Positions 34,227 through 42,065 of a stretch of 64,000 nt of DNA are shown here, one piece after another. The position numbers were made by a program, and so were the translations under genes. This DNA comes from an uncultured Agathobacter sp. Lineage in GTDB: Bacteria > Bacillota > Clostridia > Lachnospirales > Lachnospiraceae. Position 1 is the stretch's first letter. Every line of letters starts with the position of its first letter. Location: the NCBI GenBank assembly GCA_934359755.1, contig CAKRLV010000003.1, forward strand, positions 111,321 through 175,320, in the 5' to 3' direction. The notes under the pieces were generated by a model, which was not told where the DNA came from, searched no databases, and was given only the letters and a program-made list of their open reading frames with translations.

Positions 34227-35594
34227 ATGATTTGTTATAGATGTGGAGCTGAAATTGGCAAGTACGATTACTGTCCTGAATGTAGTGCGGACGTAGCTAT
34301 ATTCCAGAGAGTAATACGTATATCGAATTCTTATTATAATGAGGGACTGGAGAATGCACAGGTTAAGAATATGTCAGGTGCTATTGTCAGTCTCAGAAAA
34401 AGTTTAAAATTTTATAAATACAATATTGATGCGCGGAATCTGCTAGGACTTGTATACTATGAGATTGGAGAGACTGTAGCGGCACTTGGTGAATGGGTTA
34501 TCAGTGCTAATTATCAGAAAGAGGATAATGCAGCAGTAAGATATCTGCGCGAGGTTCATCAGAACAGAGGACAGCTTGAGTCTGTTAATCAGACCATTAA
34601 GAAATACAACCAGGCTATTTTGTATTGCAAGCAGGGAAGCCGTGATCTGGCTATAATCCAGTTAAAGAAAGTCCTCTCTCTTAATCCTAAGCTTGTCAAG
34701 GGACATCAATTGCTCGCTCTTTTATATTTACAGGAAGGACAATATGAGAAAGCAAAGAAAGCCCTTAGAAATGCAGGCAAGATAGATGCAGATAATACAC
34801 TTACCCTTAAGTATTTAAAGGAGACAAATCGCAAGCTCAAAGAAAAAGGTGGCAATAAGAAGCAGGAGAATGATGATTTGATTTCTTATCAGAGTGGAAA
34901 TGAGACAATTATCATGCCAAAGAGATTCCGCGAGTCATCACTGATTGGGACTATCGGATATATTCTGATAGGACTTTTTGTAGGATTGGCTGTTACCGCA
35001 TTTCTTATAGTGCCAGGAGTAAAGAGCAAGGCGGCAGAGTCAGCGAGGAAGAAGCTTCTTGCAGCAAGTGATACTATCTCTACAAATGGTCAGACTATTT
35101 CTGATTTGGAGAAGAAAGTAGAATCTTTACAGGGGGAGCTTGATGATGCTGTAAGTGACAAAGAATCCGAGCAGACAAAGATTAAGTCCTATGAGGATTT
35201 ACTTAATGCATACGTGATTTACACATCTGGTGATGTCGTAAAGACTGGTGAGACATTGGACAAAATTGATACATCATATCTTAGCAGTGATGCCAAGAAG
35301 TCATACAATTCTCTCAAGGAGCAGATACATGATGGATACTTGAAGAAGTTGTATTCTACAGGATACAAGTATTATGGAAGAGGTAATTGGGATAAAGCGA
35401 TAGAGACGCTTCTTAAGGTAGTCGAAAATGACAAAGATTACAACAACGGTGCAGCTGTGTATTATCTGGCACAGTCATATAGAAGGAACAATGACCTTAA
35501 GTCAGCTAAAGAGTATTATCAATATGTGATTGATAATTTCCCAGGTACACAGAAAGCGAAGACTGCTGAGAATTATGTGAATGCAGTAGAGTAA
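34227..35594 (+). CDS. Zinc-ribbon, TPR and membrane-helix protein
   Basis: A 455-residue protein. The N-terminus is a small zinc ribbon (CYRCGAEI...YCPEC), followed by several tetratricopeptide repeats (about residues 30-205), one membrane helix (about 238-260, IGYILIGLFVGLAVTAFLIV), a coiled coil (about 275-310) and a second set of TPRs outside (about 350-450, including YYLAQSYRRNNDLKSAKEYY). GAGAGG precedes; the ATG at 34227 is preferred to the in-frame TTG at 34224. It is likely a scaffold on both membrane faces. Partner proteins are unknown. Confidence 0.82.
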   Translation: MICYRCGAEIGKYDYCPECSADVAIFQRVIRISNSYYNEGLENAQVKNMSGAIVSLRKSLKFYKYNIDARNLLGLVYYEIGETVAALGEWVISANYQKEDNAAVRYLREVHQNRGQLESVNQTIKKYNQAILYCKQGSRDLAIIQLKKVLSLNPKLVKGHQLLALLYLQEGQYEKAKKALRNAGKIDADNTLTLKYLKETNRKLKEKGGNKKQENDDLISYQSGNETIIMPKRFRESSLIGTIGYILIGLFVGLAVTAFLIVPGVKSKAAESARKKLLAASDTISTNGQTISDLEKKVESLQGELDDAVSDKESEQTKIKSYEDLLNAYVIYTSGDVVKTGETLDKIDTSYLSSDAKKSYNSLKEQIHDGYLKKLYSTGYKYYGRGNWDKAIETLLKVVENDKDYNNGAAVYYLAQSYRRNNDLKSAKEYYQYVIDNFPGTQKAKTAENYVNAVE

Positions 35595-35612
35595 GTTTAT
35601 ATAGTTTATTAC

Positions 35613-35647
35613 AAAAGACGTTAAGCGAAAGTTTGGCGTCTTTTTTT
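35613..35647 (+). terminator. Terminator before spoIIAA
   Basis: AAAGACG pairs with CGTCTTT, with wobble pairs inside, followed by seven T's. The spoIIAA ribosome binding site follows directly, so the sporulation promoter must lie at or upstream of this hairpin. Confidence 0.75.
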
Positions 35648-35660
35648 ATGGAGGAATTTT

Positions 35661-35993
35661 ATGGATAAGAATTTTACAATTCAAAATGAGGTTATGGAAT
35701 ATTGCATGCCTGCTGAATTGGACCATCACATAGCTGAACAGATTGCAGCAGAGATGGACATGCTTATTGAAACGAGGGGGATAAGATTTCTTGTGCTTGA
35801 TTTTGCAGGGACAAGCTTCATGGATAGTTCTGGGATAGGCACTATTATAGGGAGATGCAAGAAATTGAAATACTTAAATGGCAGGATAAAGACAGTAAAT
35901 ATGAACAACAGGGTGTATAGATTGTTTACGGCGGCAGGGCTGCACAGAATAATCGAGTGTGACAGGGAGGAAAGAAATGTCAGTGAAAAATAA
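35661..35993 (+). CDS. spoIIAA: Anti-sigma F factor antagonist SpoIIAA
   Basis: A 110-residue STAS-domain protein. The phosphorylated serine motif FMDSSGIGTIIGR is at about residues 55-67. Dephosphorylated SpoIIAA binds SpoIIAB and frees sigma F in the forespore. GGAGG is six bases before the ATG. It overlaps spoIIAB by 17 bases and heads the standard spoIIAA-spoIIAB-sigF operon. This is strong evidence that the organism is a spore former or derived from one. Confidence 0.95.
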   Translation: MDKNFTIQNEVMEYCMPAELDHHIAEQIAAEMDMLIETRGIRFLVLDFAGTSFMDSSGIGTIIGRCKKLKYLNGRIKTVNMNNRVYRLFTAAGLHRIIECDREERNVSEK

Positions 35994-36606
35994 CAGAATG
36001 AAAATATCTTTTGATGCGAAATCAATAAACGAGAGCTTTGCGAGGATGGCGGTTGTATCGTTCATGACACAGCTCAATCCTACATTGGAGCAGATAGATG
36101 ATGTAAAGACCGCTGTATCAGAGGCGGTGACAAATTCAATTGTACATGCATATATGCAGGATGATAAAACAGTCGATATTGAGTGTGCGTATGACAACAA
36201 TATGCTTACAATAATGGTAATAGACCATGGAGTTGGAATAGAGAATGTGAAGGAGGCGATGCAGCCATTCTATACGACAAAACCTGACATGGAGAGAACT
36301 GGAATGGGATTTACATTCATGGAGACATTCATGGATGAACTGAGTGTATATTCGGAAAAAAATCATGGAACGCGGGTGGTAATGCGTAAATACATAGATA
36401 ACGAGACAGACAGCATAGAAAAAACAGAGTGTATAGAAAAGACAGACAATATAGAAAAAGCAGAGAGTATAGAAAAGACAGACAATATAGAAAAAGCAGA
36501 GAGTATAGAAAAGACAGACAGTAAAGAAAAGACAGACAGTAAAGAAAAAACAGACAGTATAAAAAATCAGACAGCGCAGAAAGAAAGTATTACTAAAAAT
36601 GACTGA
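35977..36606 (+). CDS. spoIIAB: Anti-sigma F factor SpoIIAB with an unusual repeat tail
   Basis: A GHKL kinase and anti-sigma factor. The N box (SEAVTNSIVHAY), DHGVGI and the G-rich GMGFTFMETFMDEL are present, so residues 1-143 are a complete SpoIIAB of normal length. From residue 145 to 198 there are nine tandem 6-residue units (DSIEKT, DNIEKA and variants), a highly charged tail not expected in this family. The ATG at 35977 has GGGAGG upstream and gives the usual N-terminus; an in-frame GTG at 35959 would add six residues. Its end overlaps sigF by eight bases. Confidence 0.93.
   Translation: MSVKNNRMKISFDAKSINESFARMAVVSFMTQLNPTLEQIDDVKTAVSEAVTNSIVHAYMQDDKTVDIECAYDNNMLTIMVIDHGVGIENVKEAMQPFYTTKPDMERTGMGFTFMETFMDELSVYSEKNHGTRVVMRKYIDNETDSIEKTECIEKTDNIEKAESIEKTDNIEKAESIEKTDSKEKTDSKEKTDSIKNQTAQKESITKND
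36409..36570 (+). repeat. Nine in-frame 18-bp tandem repeats in spoIIAB
   Basis: Units of 18 bp encode DSIEKT, ECIEKT, DNIEKA, ESIEKT, DNIEKA, ESIEKT, DSKEKT, DSKEKT and DSIKNQ. Units 3-4 and 5-6 form an identical 36-bp direct duplication, a sign of recent expansion by slippage or recombination. Confidence 0.92.
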
Positions 36607-37279
36607 TATCGAATGCATAAAAAAGGCACAGGACGGGGATATTTTTGCAAGAGATAAAATTTTTGAAGAAAATACAGGACTGATTTACATGACAATAAAG
36701 AGATTTGCAGGAAGGGGATATGACAGCGAAGAACTTTTTCAGATAGGTTCAATTGGATTATTGAAGTCTATAGAAAAGTTTGATACTAAGAGCGGATATG
36801 CATTCTCAACATATGCAGTTCCAATGATTATTGGCGAAATCAGACGCTTTATGAGAGATGATAGCATGATACATATTAGTCGCAAAATAAAAGAGGATGC
36901 AAGAAAAATTGCAATTGTTAGAGAACAGGAACAAAAGACAAACAATAAGACACTTACTGTTGATGAACTGGTAAAGCTTACAGGTCTTAGTAAGGATGCG
37001 ATTGTGCTTGCTACAGAGGCCTATACCCCTGTGGAATCTATTGCCGAGTATATGCCGGCGGCTGCGGTTGAAGACAAAGAATCTGTTTTAGACCAGATGG
37101 TTGTAAGACAATTACTTGATAGCCTTGAAGAGGATGACAGGCGGCTTATTATACTTAGATATGTATATGAGAAGACGCAGACACAGACCGCAGAAATTCT
37201 CGGAATGAATCAGGTGAAGGTATCAAGAAGAGAAAAAGATATTCTAAAAATAATGCGGACACGGTTAAATATGTTATAA
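36599..37279 (+). CDS. sigF: RNA polymerase sigma factor sigma F
   Basis: A 226-residue sigma-70 family factor, the first forespore-specific sigma factor. Region 2 is visible as YDSEELFQIGSIGLLKSIEK and GYAFSTYAVPMIIGEIRRFM, and region 4 as TQTQTAEILGMNQVKVSRRE. The ATG overlaps the end of spoIIAB by eight bases, indicating translational coupling and matched amounts of factor and anti-factor. Length and order are standard. Confidence 0.95.
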   Translation: MTDIECIKKAQDGDIFARDKIFEENTGLIYMTIKRFAGRGYDSEELFQIGSIGLLKSIEKFDTKSGYAFSTYAVPMIIGEIRRFMRDDSMIHISRKIKEDARKIAIVREQEQKTNNKTLTVDELVKLTGLSKDAIVLATEAYTPVESIAEYMPAAAVEDKESVLDQMVVRQLLDSLEEDDRRLIILRYVYEKTQTQTAEILGMNQVKVSRREKDILKIMRTRLNML

Positions 37280-37338
37280 TGTAAAAGTCTATCGTTGAGA
37301 TAGAGGAGAGAGTAATTAATACATTTGGAGGAGATAAT

Positions 37339-38064
37339 ATGGCTAAATTACCAATGAAGTATGACAATTATGTTTTTGATTTGTATGGAACACTGGTTGA
37401 TATTCATACACAGGAAGATGATGATGTCCTTTGGGAGAAGCTTGCATTATTCTATGGATATTATAGTGCAATATATGAACCAGAAGAATTAAAAGCTGCA
37501 TATGGGCGCCTTGTGAAAGGTAAGGAGAAAGAGATGAAGTATTCTCACGAGGCATGTCCAGAGATAGAGATTACAGAGGTCTTTGAGGATTTATTTAGAG
37601 AAAAAGGTGTAGAGCCTGATAAAGAACTGGCAGTACATGCAGGTCAGTTTTTCAGAATACTTTCTACAGAGTATGTGCGAGCGTATGATGGATGTGAGGA
37701 TATGCTTAAGCAGCTTAAGGACAAAGGAAAGAAAGTTTATCTGCTATCGAATGCACAGAGAATTTTTACTGAATATGAGATGCATATTCTTGATATATTC
37801 AAGTACTTTGACGGAGTGCTTATTTCATCTGACTATGAGACTAAAAAGCCTGATCAGAAGTTCTTTAATATTTTATTCGAGAAATATCCGATGGATAAGG
37901 ACAAGACTCTTTTTATAGGAAATGATTCAACTACTGATATTGCCGGGGCATCGAAAGCAGGACTTGATACTTACTATATTAATTCTAATATTTCCCCAGC
38001 CAATGACAGTGCGCCTGATGCGACATTTAGTGTAGATGACTTTAAGGCATGGGAGATAGCTTGA
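37339..38064 (+). CDS. HAD-family hydrolase
   Basis: A 241-residue HAD subfamily IA hydrolase. The nucleophile motif DLYGTLVD (Asp of DxxGT) is near residue 13, the second motif LLSNAQ near 137, Lys in KKPDQKFF near 172 and the acidic motif FIGNDSTTDIAGA near 195. A cap domain fits between motifs 1 and 2. Substrates are typically sugar phosphates or nucleotides, and sequence alone does not tell. A GGAGG site precedes the ATG. It overlaps larE by one base (TGATG). Confidence 0.9.
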   Translation: MAKLPMKYDNYVFDLYGTLVDIHTQEDDDVLWEKLALFYGYYSAIYEPEELKAAYGRLVKGKEKEMKYSHEACPEIEITEVFEDLFREKGVEPDKELAVHAGQFFRILSTEYVRAYDGCEDMLKQLKDKGKKVYLLSNAQRIFTEYEMHILDIFKYFDGVLISSDYETKKPDQKFFNILFEKYPMDKDKTLFIGNDSTTDIAGASKAGLDTYYINSNISPANDSAPDATFSVDDFKAWEIA

Positions 38065-38882
38065 TGAACAAGTGGGATAAACTTGAAGCCCTTAAATCTA
38101 TGCTGAAAGAAAAGGGCAGGGTTGCGGTTGCTTTTTCGGGAGGTGTAGACTCTACCTTCTTATTAAAAGTGGCACATGATACTCTCGGGGATGATGCTAT
38201 TGCGATAACAGCTAATTCGCAATTGATTCCGCGAAGGGAATATGATGAAGCGGCAGGTTTCTGTTCAGACGAGGGAATAGTTCATGAAGTAATTAATGTG
38301 GATGCGCTGCATATAGACGGACTTAGCGATAATCCAAAGGACAGATGCTATATCTGTAAGAAAGCGATATTTACACGAATGCTTGAGATAGCAGGTGACA
38401 GACAGATTGAGTATGTACTTGAAGGTTCTAATGTGGATGATCTTGGTGATTACAGACCAGGACTTAAGGCTATTGATGAACTTGGAATAATAAGCCCGTT
38501 AAGGGAAGCCGGACTATATAAGGATGAGATTCGCATGCTGTCACAAGAGCTTGGATTACCTACATGGGAGAAGCCATCATTTGCCTGCCTTGCATCAAGA
38601 GTACCTTATTATGAGAAGATTACCACAGAGAAGCTTCACATGGTGGAGGCAGCAGAGAATATCCTGATTCAAATGGGATTTGCACAGATGAGAGTGCGCA
38701 TACATGAAGGCAATATCGCCAGAATAGAAGTCCTGCCAGAGGACATTGAGATGCTGGTGCAGGAGAAAAATCGCAATAAAATTACAGAAGAGTTTAGAAA
38801 GCTTGGATTTACGTATACTACTATTGATTTGCAGGGATATAGATGTGGAAGTCTGAACGAGACTTTGACATATAAATCCTGA
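38064..38882 (+). CDS. larE: LarE-type ATP-dependent sacrificial sulfur transferase
   Basis: A 272-residue PP-loop protein. SGGVDST near residue 25 binds ATP, and FACLASRVPYYE near 172-183 carries the family cysteine that donates sulfur in LarE. LarE makes the nickel-pincer cofactor of lactate racemase and related enzymes from an adenylated precursor; larB and larC are not in the window. The ATG at 38064 overlaps the HAD stop codon and has GGGAG eight bases upstream; an in-frame ATG at 38049 has no such site. A different sulfur-transfer substrate is possible. Confidence 0.85.
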   Translation: MNKWDKLEALKSMLKEKGRVAVAFSGGVDSTFLLKVAHDTLGDDAIAITANSQLIPRREYDEAAGFCSDEGIVHEVINVDALHIDGLSDNPKDRCYICKKAIFTRMLEIAGDRQIEYVLEGSNVDDLGDYRPGLKAIDELGIISPLREAGLYKDEIRMLSQELGLPTWEKPSFACLASRVPYYEKITTEKLHMVEAAENILIQMGFAQMRVRIHEGNIARIEVLPEDIEMLVQEKNRNKITEEFRKLGFTYTTIDLQGYRCGSLNETLTYKS

Positions 38883-38978
38883 TAATAAATTAACAAATAA
38901 TACAAGAGTAAATTGTGTTAAAAAAAATAAGTATATCTACCTATAAATATAAGATGTATACAAAAATAATATTTATGG

Positions 38979-39006
38979 TTGAAAAAATCGCTAATAGTAG
39001 TAAAAT
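38979..39006 (+). promoter_or_regulatory. Promoter of the transporter-kinase unit
   Basis: TTGAAA at 38979-38984 and TAAAAT at 39001-39006, 16 bp apart, in a 160-bp AT-rich gap. Confidence 0.6.
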
Positions 39007-39042
39007 AGGTTCGACAAAAATTAAATAACGAGGTGAAGAAAA

Positions 39043-40392
39043 ATGGCAAATATACCAATTTGGATGTGTATTCCTTTTGCAGGATTACTATTTTGTATAG
39101 CTGTTTTGCCACTTATCAAAGGTGAGTGGTGGGAGAAAAATCGTTTATATGCAGTTATAGCATGGTCTTTACTATTTATTATTCCTTATGCTATTAAGTT
39201 CGGCGCAGGAACCGCAGCAGAGACTGTCTTAGAGTGCATTATAAATGATTATCTGACATTTATTGTATTATTGTTTGGATTGTTCTGCGTGGCAGGTAAT
39301 ATTACTGTCGAGGGTAACATGGCAGGTTCTCCAAGAGTAAATGTCCTTTTACTTGCAGTAGGAACACTTTTATCAAGCTGGATTGGAACTACAGGTTCAT
39401 CAATGCTTCTTGTGCGTCCGATTATTCAGATGAATTCATGGAGAAAGAATAAGACACACATAATGGTATTTTTCATCTTCCTTATTTCAAATATAGGTGG
39501 ATGCCTTACACCAATTGGAGATCCACCACTTCTTATGGGATTCTCAAGAGGCGTACCATTCTTCTGGAGTCTTAGACTTTTACCAGTATTGTTAGTAAAT
39601 ATGGTAGTACTTCTTACAGTATTCTACTTTATTGACAAGAAAGCCTACATGAAGGACCTTGCAAGCGGTAACATGCCTGAGATTAAAGAGGGTGAGCCAC
39701 TTATAAGAATTCGTGGAGCACAGAATTTCCTCTATGTTCTTATGATTATCGTAGGTGTTATTTTAAGCGGTGTACTTCCTACATTACCACTTTTCCAGAA
39801 TGCTGATGGTTCAGTATTAGGAATCCACATTTTCGGAGAGGTTGTGCTTTCAATACCATCTATTATTGAGATAGTAATTATTTTGCTTGCGGCATTTTTG
39901 TCATTCAAGACAACAGACCCGGAGAACAGAAAGAAGAACCATTTTACATGGGGAGCAATTCAGGAAGTTGCAGTTCTCTTCGTAGGTATCTTCATTACAA
40001 TGCAGCCAGCACTTATGATTCTTAAGGATGCAGGAGCAAGCCTTGGACTGAATAAACCATTTGAGATGTTCTGGGTAACAGGAGCGCTTTCAAGCTTCCT
40101 TGACAACACACCAACATATCTTGTATTTTTGACAACTGCTGGTGCGCTTAAGTTCACAAGTGGAATTACTACTACACTTGGTATGATTCCAGTACAGATG
40201 CTTATGGCAATCTCTTGTGGAGCCGTATTTATGGGAGCTATCACATATATCGGAAATGCACCAAACTTCATGGTTAAATCTATTTCCGACGAGAATGGTG
40301 TCCAGATGCCTTCATTCTTTGGATATATGGCTAAGTCACTTTCAATCCTTATACCAGTATTTATACTGGATATGTTGTTATTCTTTATATAA
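39043..40392 (+). CDS. Sodium:proton antiporter or citrate-type ion transporter
   Basis: A 449-residue protein with about 11-12 membrane helices of the ion-transporter superfamily (NhaD/CitM-like). Diagnostic sequence is the inner motif ISNIGGCLTPIGDPPLLMGF near residues 148-168, which resembles NhaD-type antiporters, and a repeat-like SFLDNTPTYLVFL near 347-360 in the second half. It probably moves sodium against protons, or a carboxylate with sodium. An AGGTGAAG site precedes the ATG. The cytidylate kinase-like gene follows 15 bases later. Confidence 0.82.
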   Translation: MANIPIWMCIPFAGLLFCIAVLPLIKGEWWEKNRLYAVIAWSLLFIIPYAIKFGAGTAAETVLECIINDYLTFIVLLFGLFCVAGNITVEGNMAGSPRVNVLLLAVGTLLSSWIGTTGSSMLLVRPIIQMNSWRKNKTHIMVFFIFLISNIGGCLTPIGDPPLLMGFSRGVPFFWSLRLLPVLLVNMVVLLTVFYFIDKKAYMKDLASGNMPEIKEGEPLIRIRGAQNFLYVLMIIVGVILSGVLPTLPLFQNADGSVLGIHIFGEVVLSIPSIIEIVIILLAAFLSFKTTDPENRKKNHFTWGAIQEVAVLFVGIFITMQPALMILKDAGASLGLNKPFEMFWVTGALSSFLDNTPTYLVFLTTAGALKFTSGITTTLGMIPVQMLMAISCGAVFMGAITYIGNAPNFMVKSISDENGVQMPSFFGYMAKSLSILIPVFILDMLLFFI

Positions 40393-40407
40393 TAGGAGGT
40401 ATGAGAG

Positions 40408-41397
40408 ATGGAATTTGATAATAAAGAGCTTCGTAAACTTGCAGAGCAGATTTACGATTTAGATGCAGAAGTATATAAGGTTCTTGGTTCATCACTTGGT
40501 AGAGTCTTCAGTGGTGACAAGGAAAAAGTTGTCAATGATATCATGAAGCTCCTTAATGAAAGACGTGAGGGTTACAAGGTTAGAGGCGAGCTTGCCCTTA
40601 TCAGTAACATGGCACGTACTATTCAGGATAAGGATAAGAAGAAGGAAATCATGCGTAAGTATGATGAGATTCTTCAGAAAGTAATGAGTATTCCTACAAG
40701 TTTTGGAGATGGAGATATTCTTGATCCAAGAATTGCCGATCTAAATACACTTAATCTTGGAGAACGTTTTGGTGAGGATGATCATATTATCATCTGTATA
40801 GGACGTACTTATGGATGCGGTGGAAACGAAATTGGATTTAAGCTTGCTGACCAGCTTAAGATGAACTTCTATGATGTTTCAATCATGAACGAAGTACTTA
40901 AGAGAATGGAAGGCTCTAAGGAATCAGGTGATGATATCATCTTTGGTGAGAACAAGAGAAAGACACCAGTACAGTGGGTTAAGGAGTTCATCAAATATCA
41001 TGGACTTTCTAAAGCTGATGTACAGTTCTTCGATTCAAGCAAACTTCTTGTGCAGAAGGCTAAGGAAGAGGATTTTATCGTTATGGGACGTTTTGCAGAT
41101 GCAATACTTACTAATAACCATATTCCTCATATCAGTATCTTCATTACAGCGCCAGAGAAGAGACGTATAGAGAGAATAGTATCTATCAACAAGGGAGTTC
41201 TCAATGCAAAGCAGGCTAGACAGCTTATTGAAAAAGAGGATAACAGTCATTACAAGAGATATAAATTCTATACTGGAAGAAAATGGAGCAAGGCTTCAAA
41301 CTATGATTTATGTATCAATAGTGCCAGTTATGGAATTCAAGGCTCAGTTGATTTGATACTTAGAATGTTAAAAGCTAACAAAAACGACAACAAATAA
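40408..41397 (+). CDS. Cytidylate kinase-like protein
   Basis: A 329-residue protein with a helical N-terminal extension (about 1-125) and a P-loop kinase domain. The nucleotide loop reads IGRTYGCGGNEIG near residues 131-143, the form seen in the cytidylate kinase-like (AAA_26) family rather than the classic GxxxxGK. Later motifs FIVMGRFADAIL and RRIERIV fit the family's substrate and lid regions. True cytidylate kinases are shorter, so the substrate may differ. AGGAGG precedes the ATG. It is cotranscribed with the transporter. Confidence 0.8.
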   Translation: MEFDNKELRKLAEQIYDLDAEVYKVLGSSLGRVFSGDKEKVVNDIMKLLNERREGYKVRGELALISNMARTIQDKDKKKEIMRKYDEILQKVMSIPTSFGDGDILDPRIADLNTLNLGERFGEDDHIIICIGRTYGCGGNEIGFKLADQLKMNFYDVSIMNEVLKRMEGSKESGDDIIFGENKRKTPVQWVKEFIKYHGLSKADVQFFDSSKLLVQKAKEEDFIVMGRFADAILTNNHIPHISIFITAPEKRRIERIVSINKGVLNAKQARQLIEKEDNSHYKRYKFYTGRKWSKASNYDLCINSASYGIQGSVDLILRMLKANKNDNK

Positions 41398-41418
41398 AAT
41401 TTTCTCTCAATTATATGC

Positions 41419-41447
41419 TTACAAAATTATTAAAAAAGTGTTAAAAT
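41419..41447 (+). promoter_or_regulatory. Promoter of the carD gene
   Basis: TTACAA at 41419-41424 and TAAAAT at 41442-41447, 17 bp apart, followed by a structured leader of about 90 bases. Confidence 0.55.
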
Positions 41448-41470
41448 ATATATATTAAGAGATATTAATT

Positions 41471-41513
41471 AAAACCTCTTATCCTGTGTTGTACAACGCA
41501 GGTGGGAGGTTTT
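41471..41513 (+). terminator. Nested hairpin in the carD leader
   Basis: AAAACCTC pairs with GAGGTTTT and, inside it, CCTGTGTTG pairs with CAACGCAGG. It may terminate the upstream kinase transcript, or act as an attenuator in the carD leader, since it lies downstream of the predicted carD promoter. Confidence 0.55.
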
Positions 41514-41541
41514 ACGATTTTCTATTCAGGTAGGTGTATAT

Positions 41542-42039
41542 ATGTTTAATGTAGGTGATTTTGTATTGAATGCTACAAATGGAATTTGTGAGATTGTTGA
41601 TGAAGTTGATTTGGACATGTCAGGTAACAAGCAGATTAAGAGTTACTTTTTGCTGGTTCCTGTAGGAGAGCAGAGTGCAAAGGTATATGTACCTGTTGAT
41701 AATGCAGATGCCCGTATCAGAAGTGTTATTCCAAGAGAGCAGGCAGCAGAACTTTTGAATAGTATAGTAGATATAGAGGAGCTTGTCGTTCCAAGTGAGA
41801 AGGAAAGGGAACTGACATACAAGAACGCTATAAGGAGCTGTGAACCGCAGCAGCTTGTAAGTTTGCTTAAATGCATACACAGAAGAAGAGAAGAGCGACT
41901 TGAGAAAGGCAAGAAGTGTACAGCAGTTGATGAGCGTTATTACAAGAATGCACAGCACAATCTGTACTCAGAATTGTCTTTTGTCCTTGACAAAGAGAAG
42001 AAAGAACTTGAGCAGTATGTAGAGAGCTGCTTGAGCTAA
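41542..42039 (+). CDS. CarD family transcriptional regulator
   Basis: A 165-residue CarD/CdnL-like protein. The N-terminal RNA polymerase interaction domain is visible (VGDFVLNATNGICEIVDEV then KSYFLLVP and KVYVPVDNAD). The C-terminal part is helical with the basic stretch CIHRRREERLEKGKK that contacts promoter DNA in this family. Such proteins stabilise open promoter complexes, often for ribosomal RNA or stress genes. AGGTAGG precedes the ATG. It faces the agrC gene tail to tail with a shared terminator. Confidence 0.92.
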   Translation: MFNVGDFVLNATNGICEIVDEVDLDMSGNKQIKSYFLLVPVGEQSAKVYVPVDNADARIRSVIPREQAAELLNSIVDIEELVVPSEKERELTYKNAIRSCEPQQLVSLLKCIHRRREERLEKGKKCTAVDERYYKNAQHNLYSELSFVLDKEKKELEQYVESCLS

Positions 42040-42065
42040 ATGCGCCACTATGGGCGCATTTTTGC
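42038..42065. terminator. Bidirectional terminator between carD and agrC
   Basis: AAATGCGCC pairs with GGCGCATTT. T-runs on both strands let it end both convergent transcripts. The stop codon of agrC lies in the loop and that of carD at the left edge. Confidence 0.85.

Noticed and set aside
35540..35610. Sigma-H-type promoter before spoIIAA
   Set aside because: Some AGGTA and GAATT sequence is present but the spacing does not fit, so no promoter is called.
36409..36570. CRISPR-like regular repeats
   Set aside because: The units are contiguous and in frame, with no spacers; this is a coding tandem repeat.
36136..36618. Minus-strand 160-codon frame across spoIIAB
   Set aside because: It mirrors the hexapeptide repeat (Cys/Phe/Leu-rich product) and lies opposite a well-supported gene.
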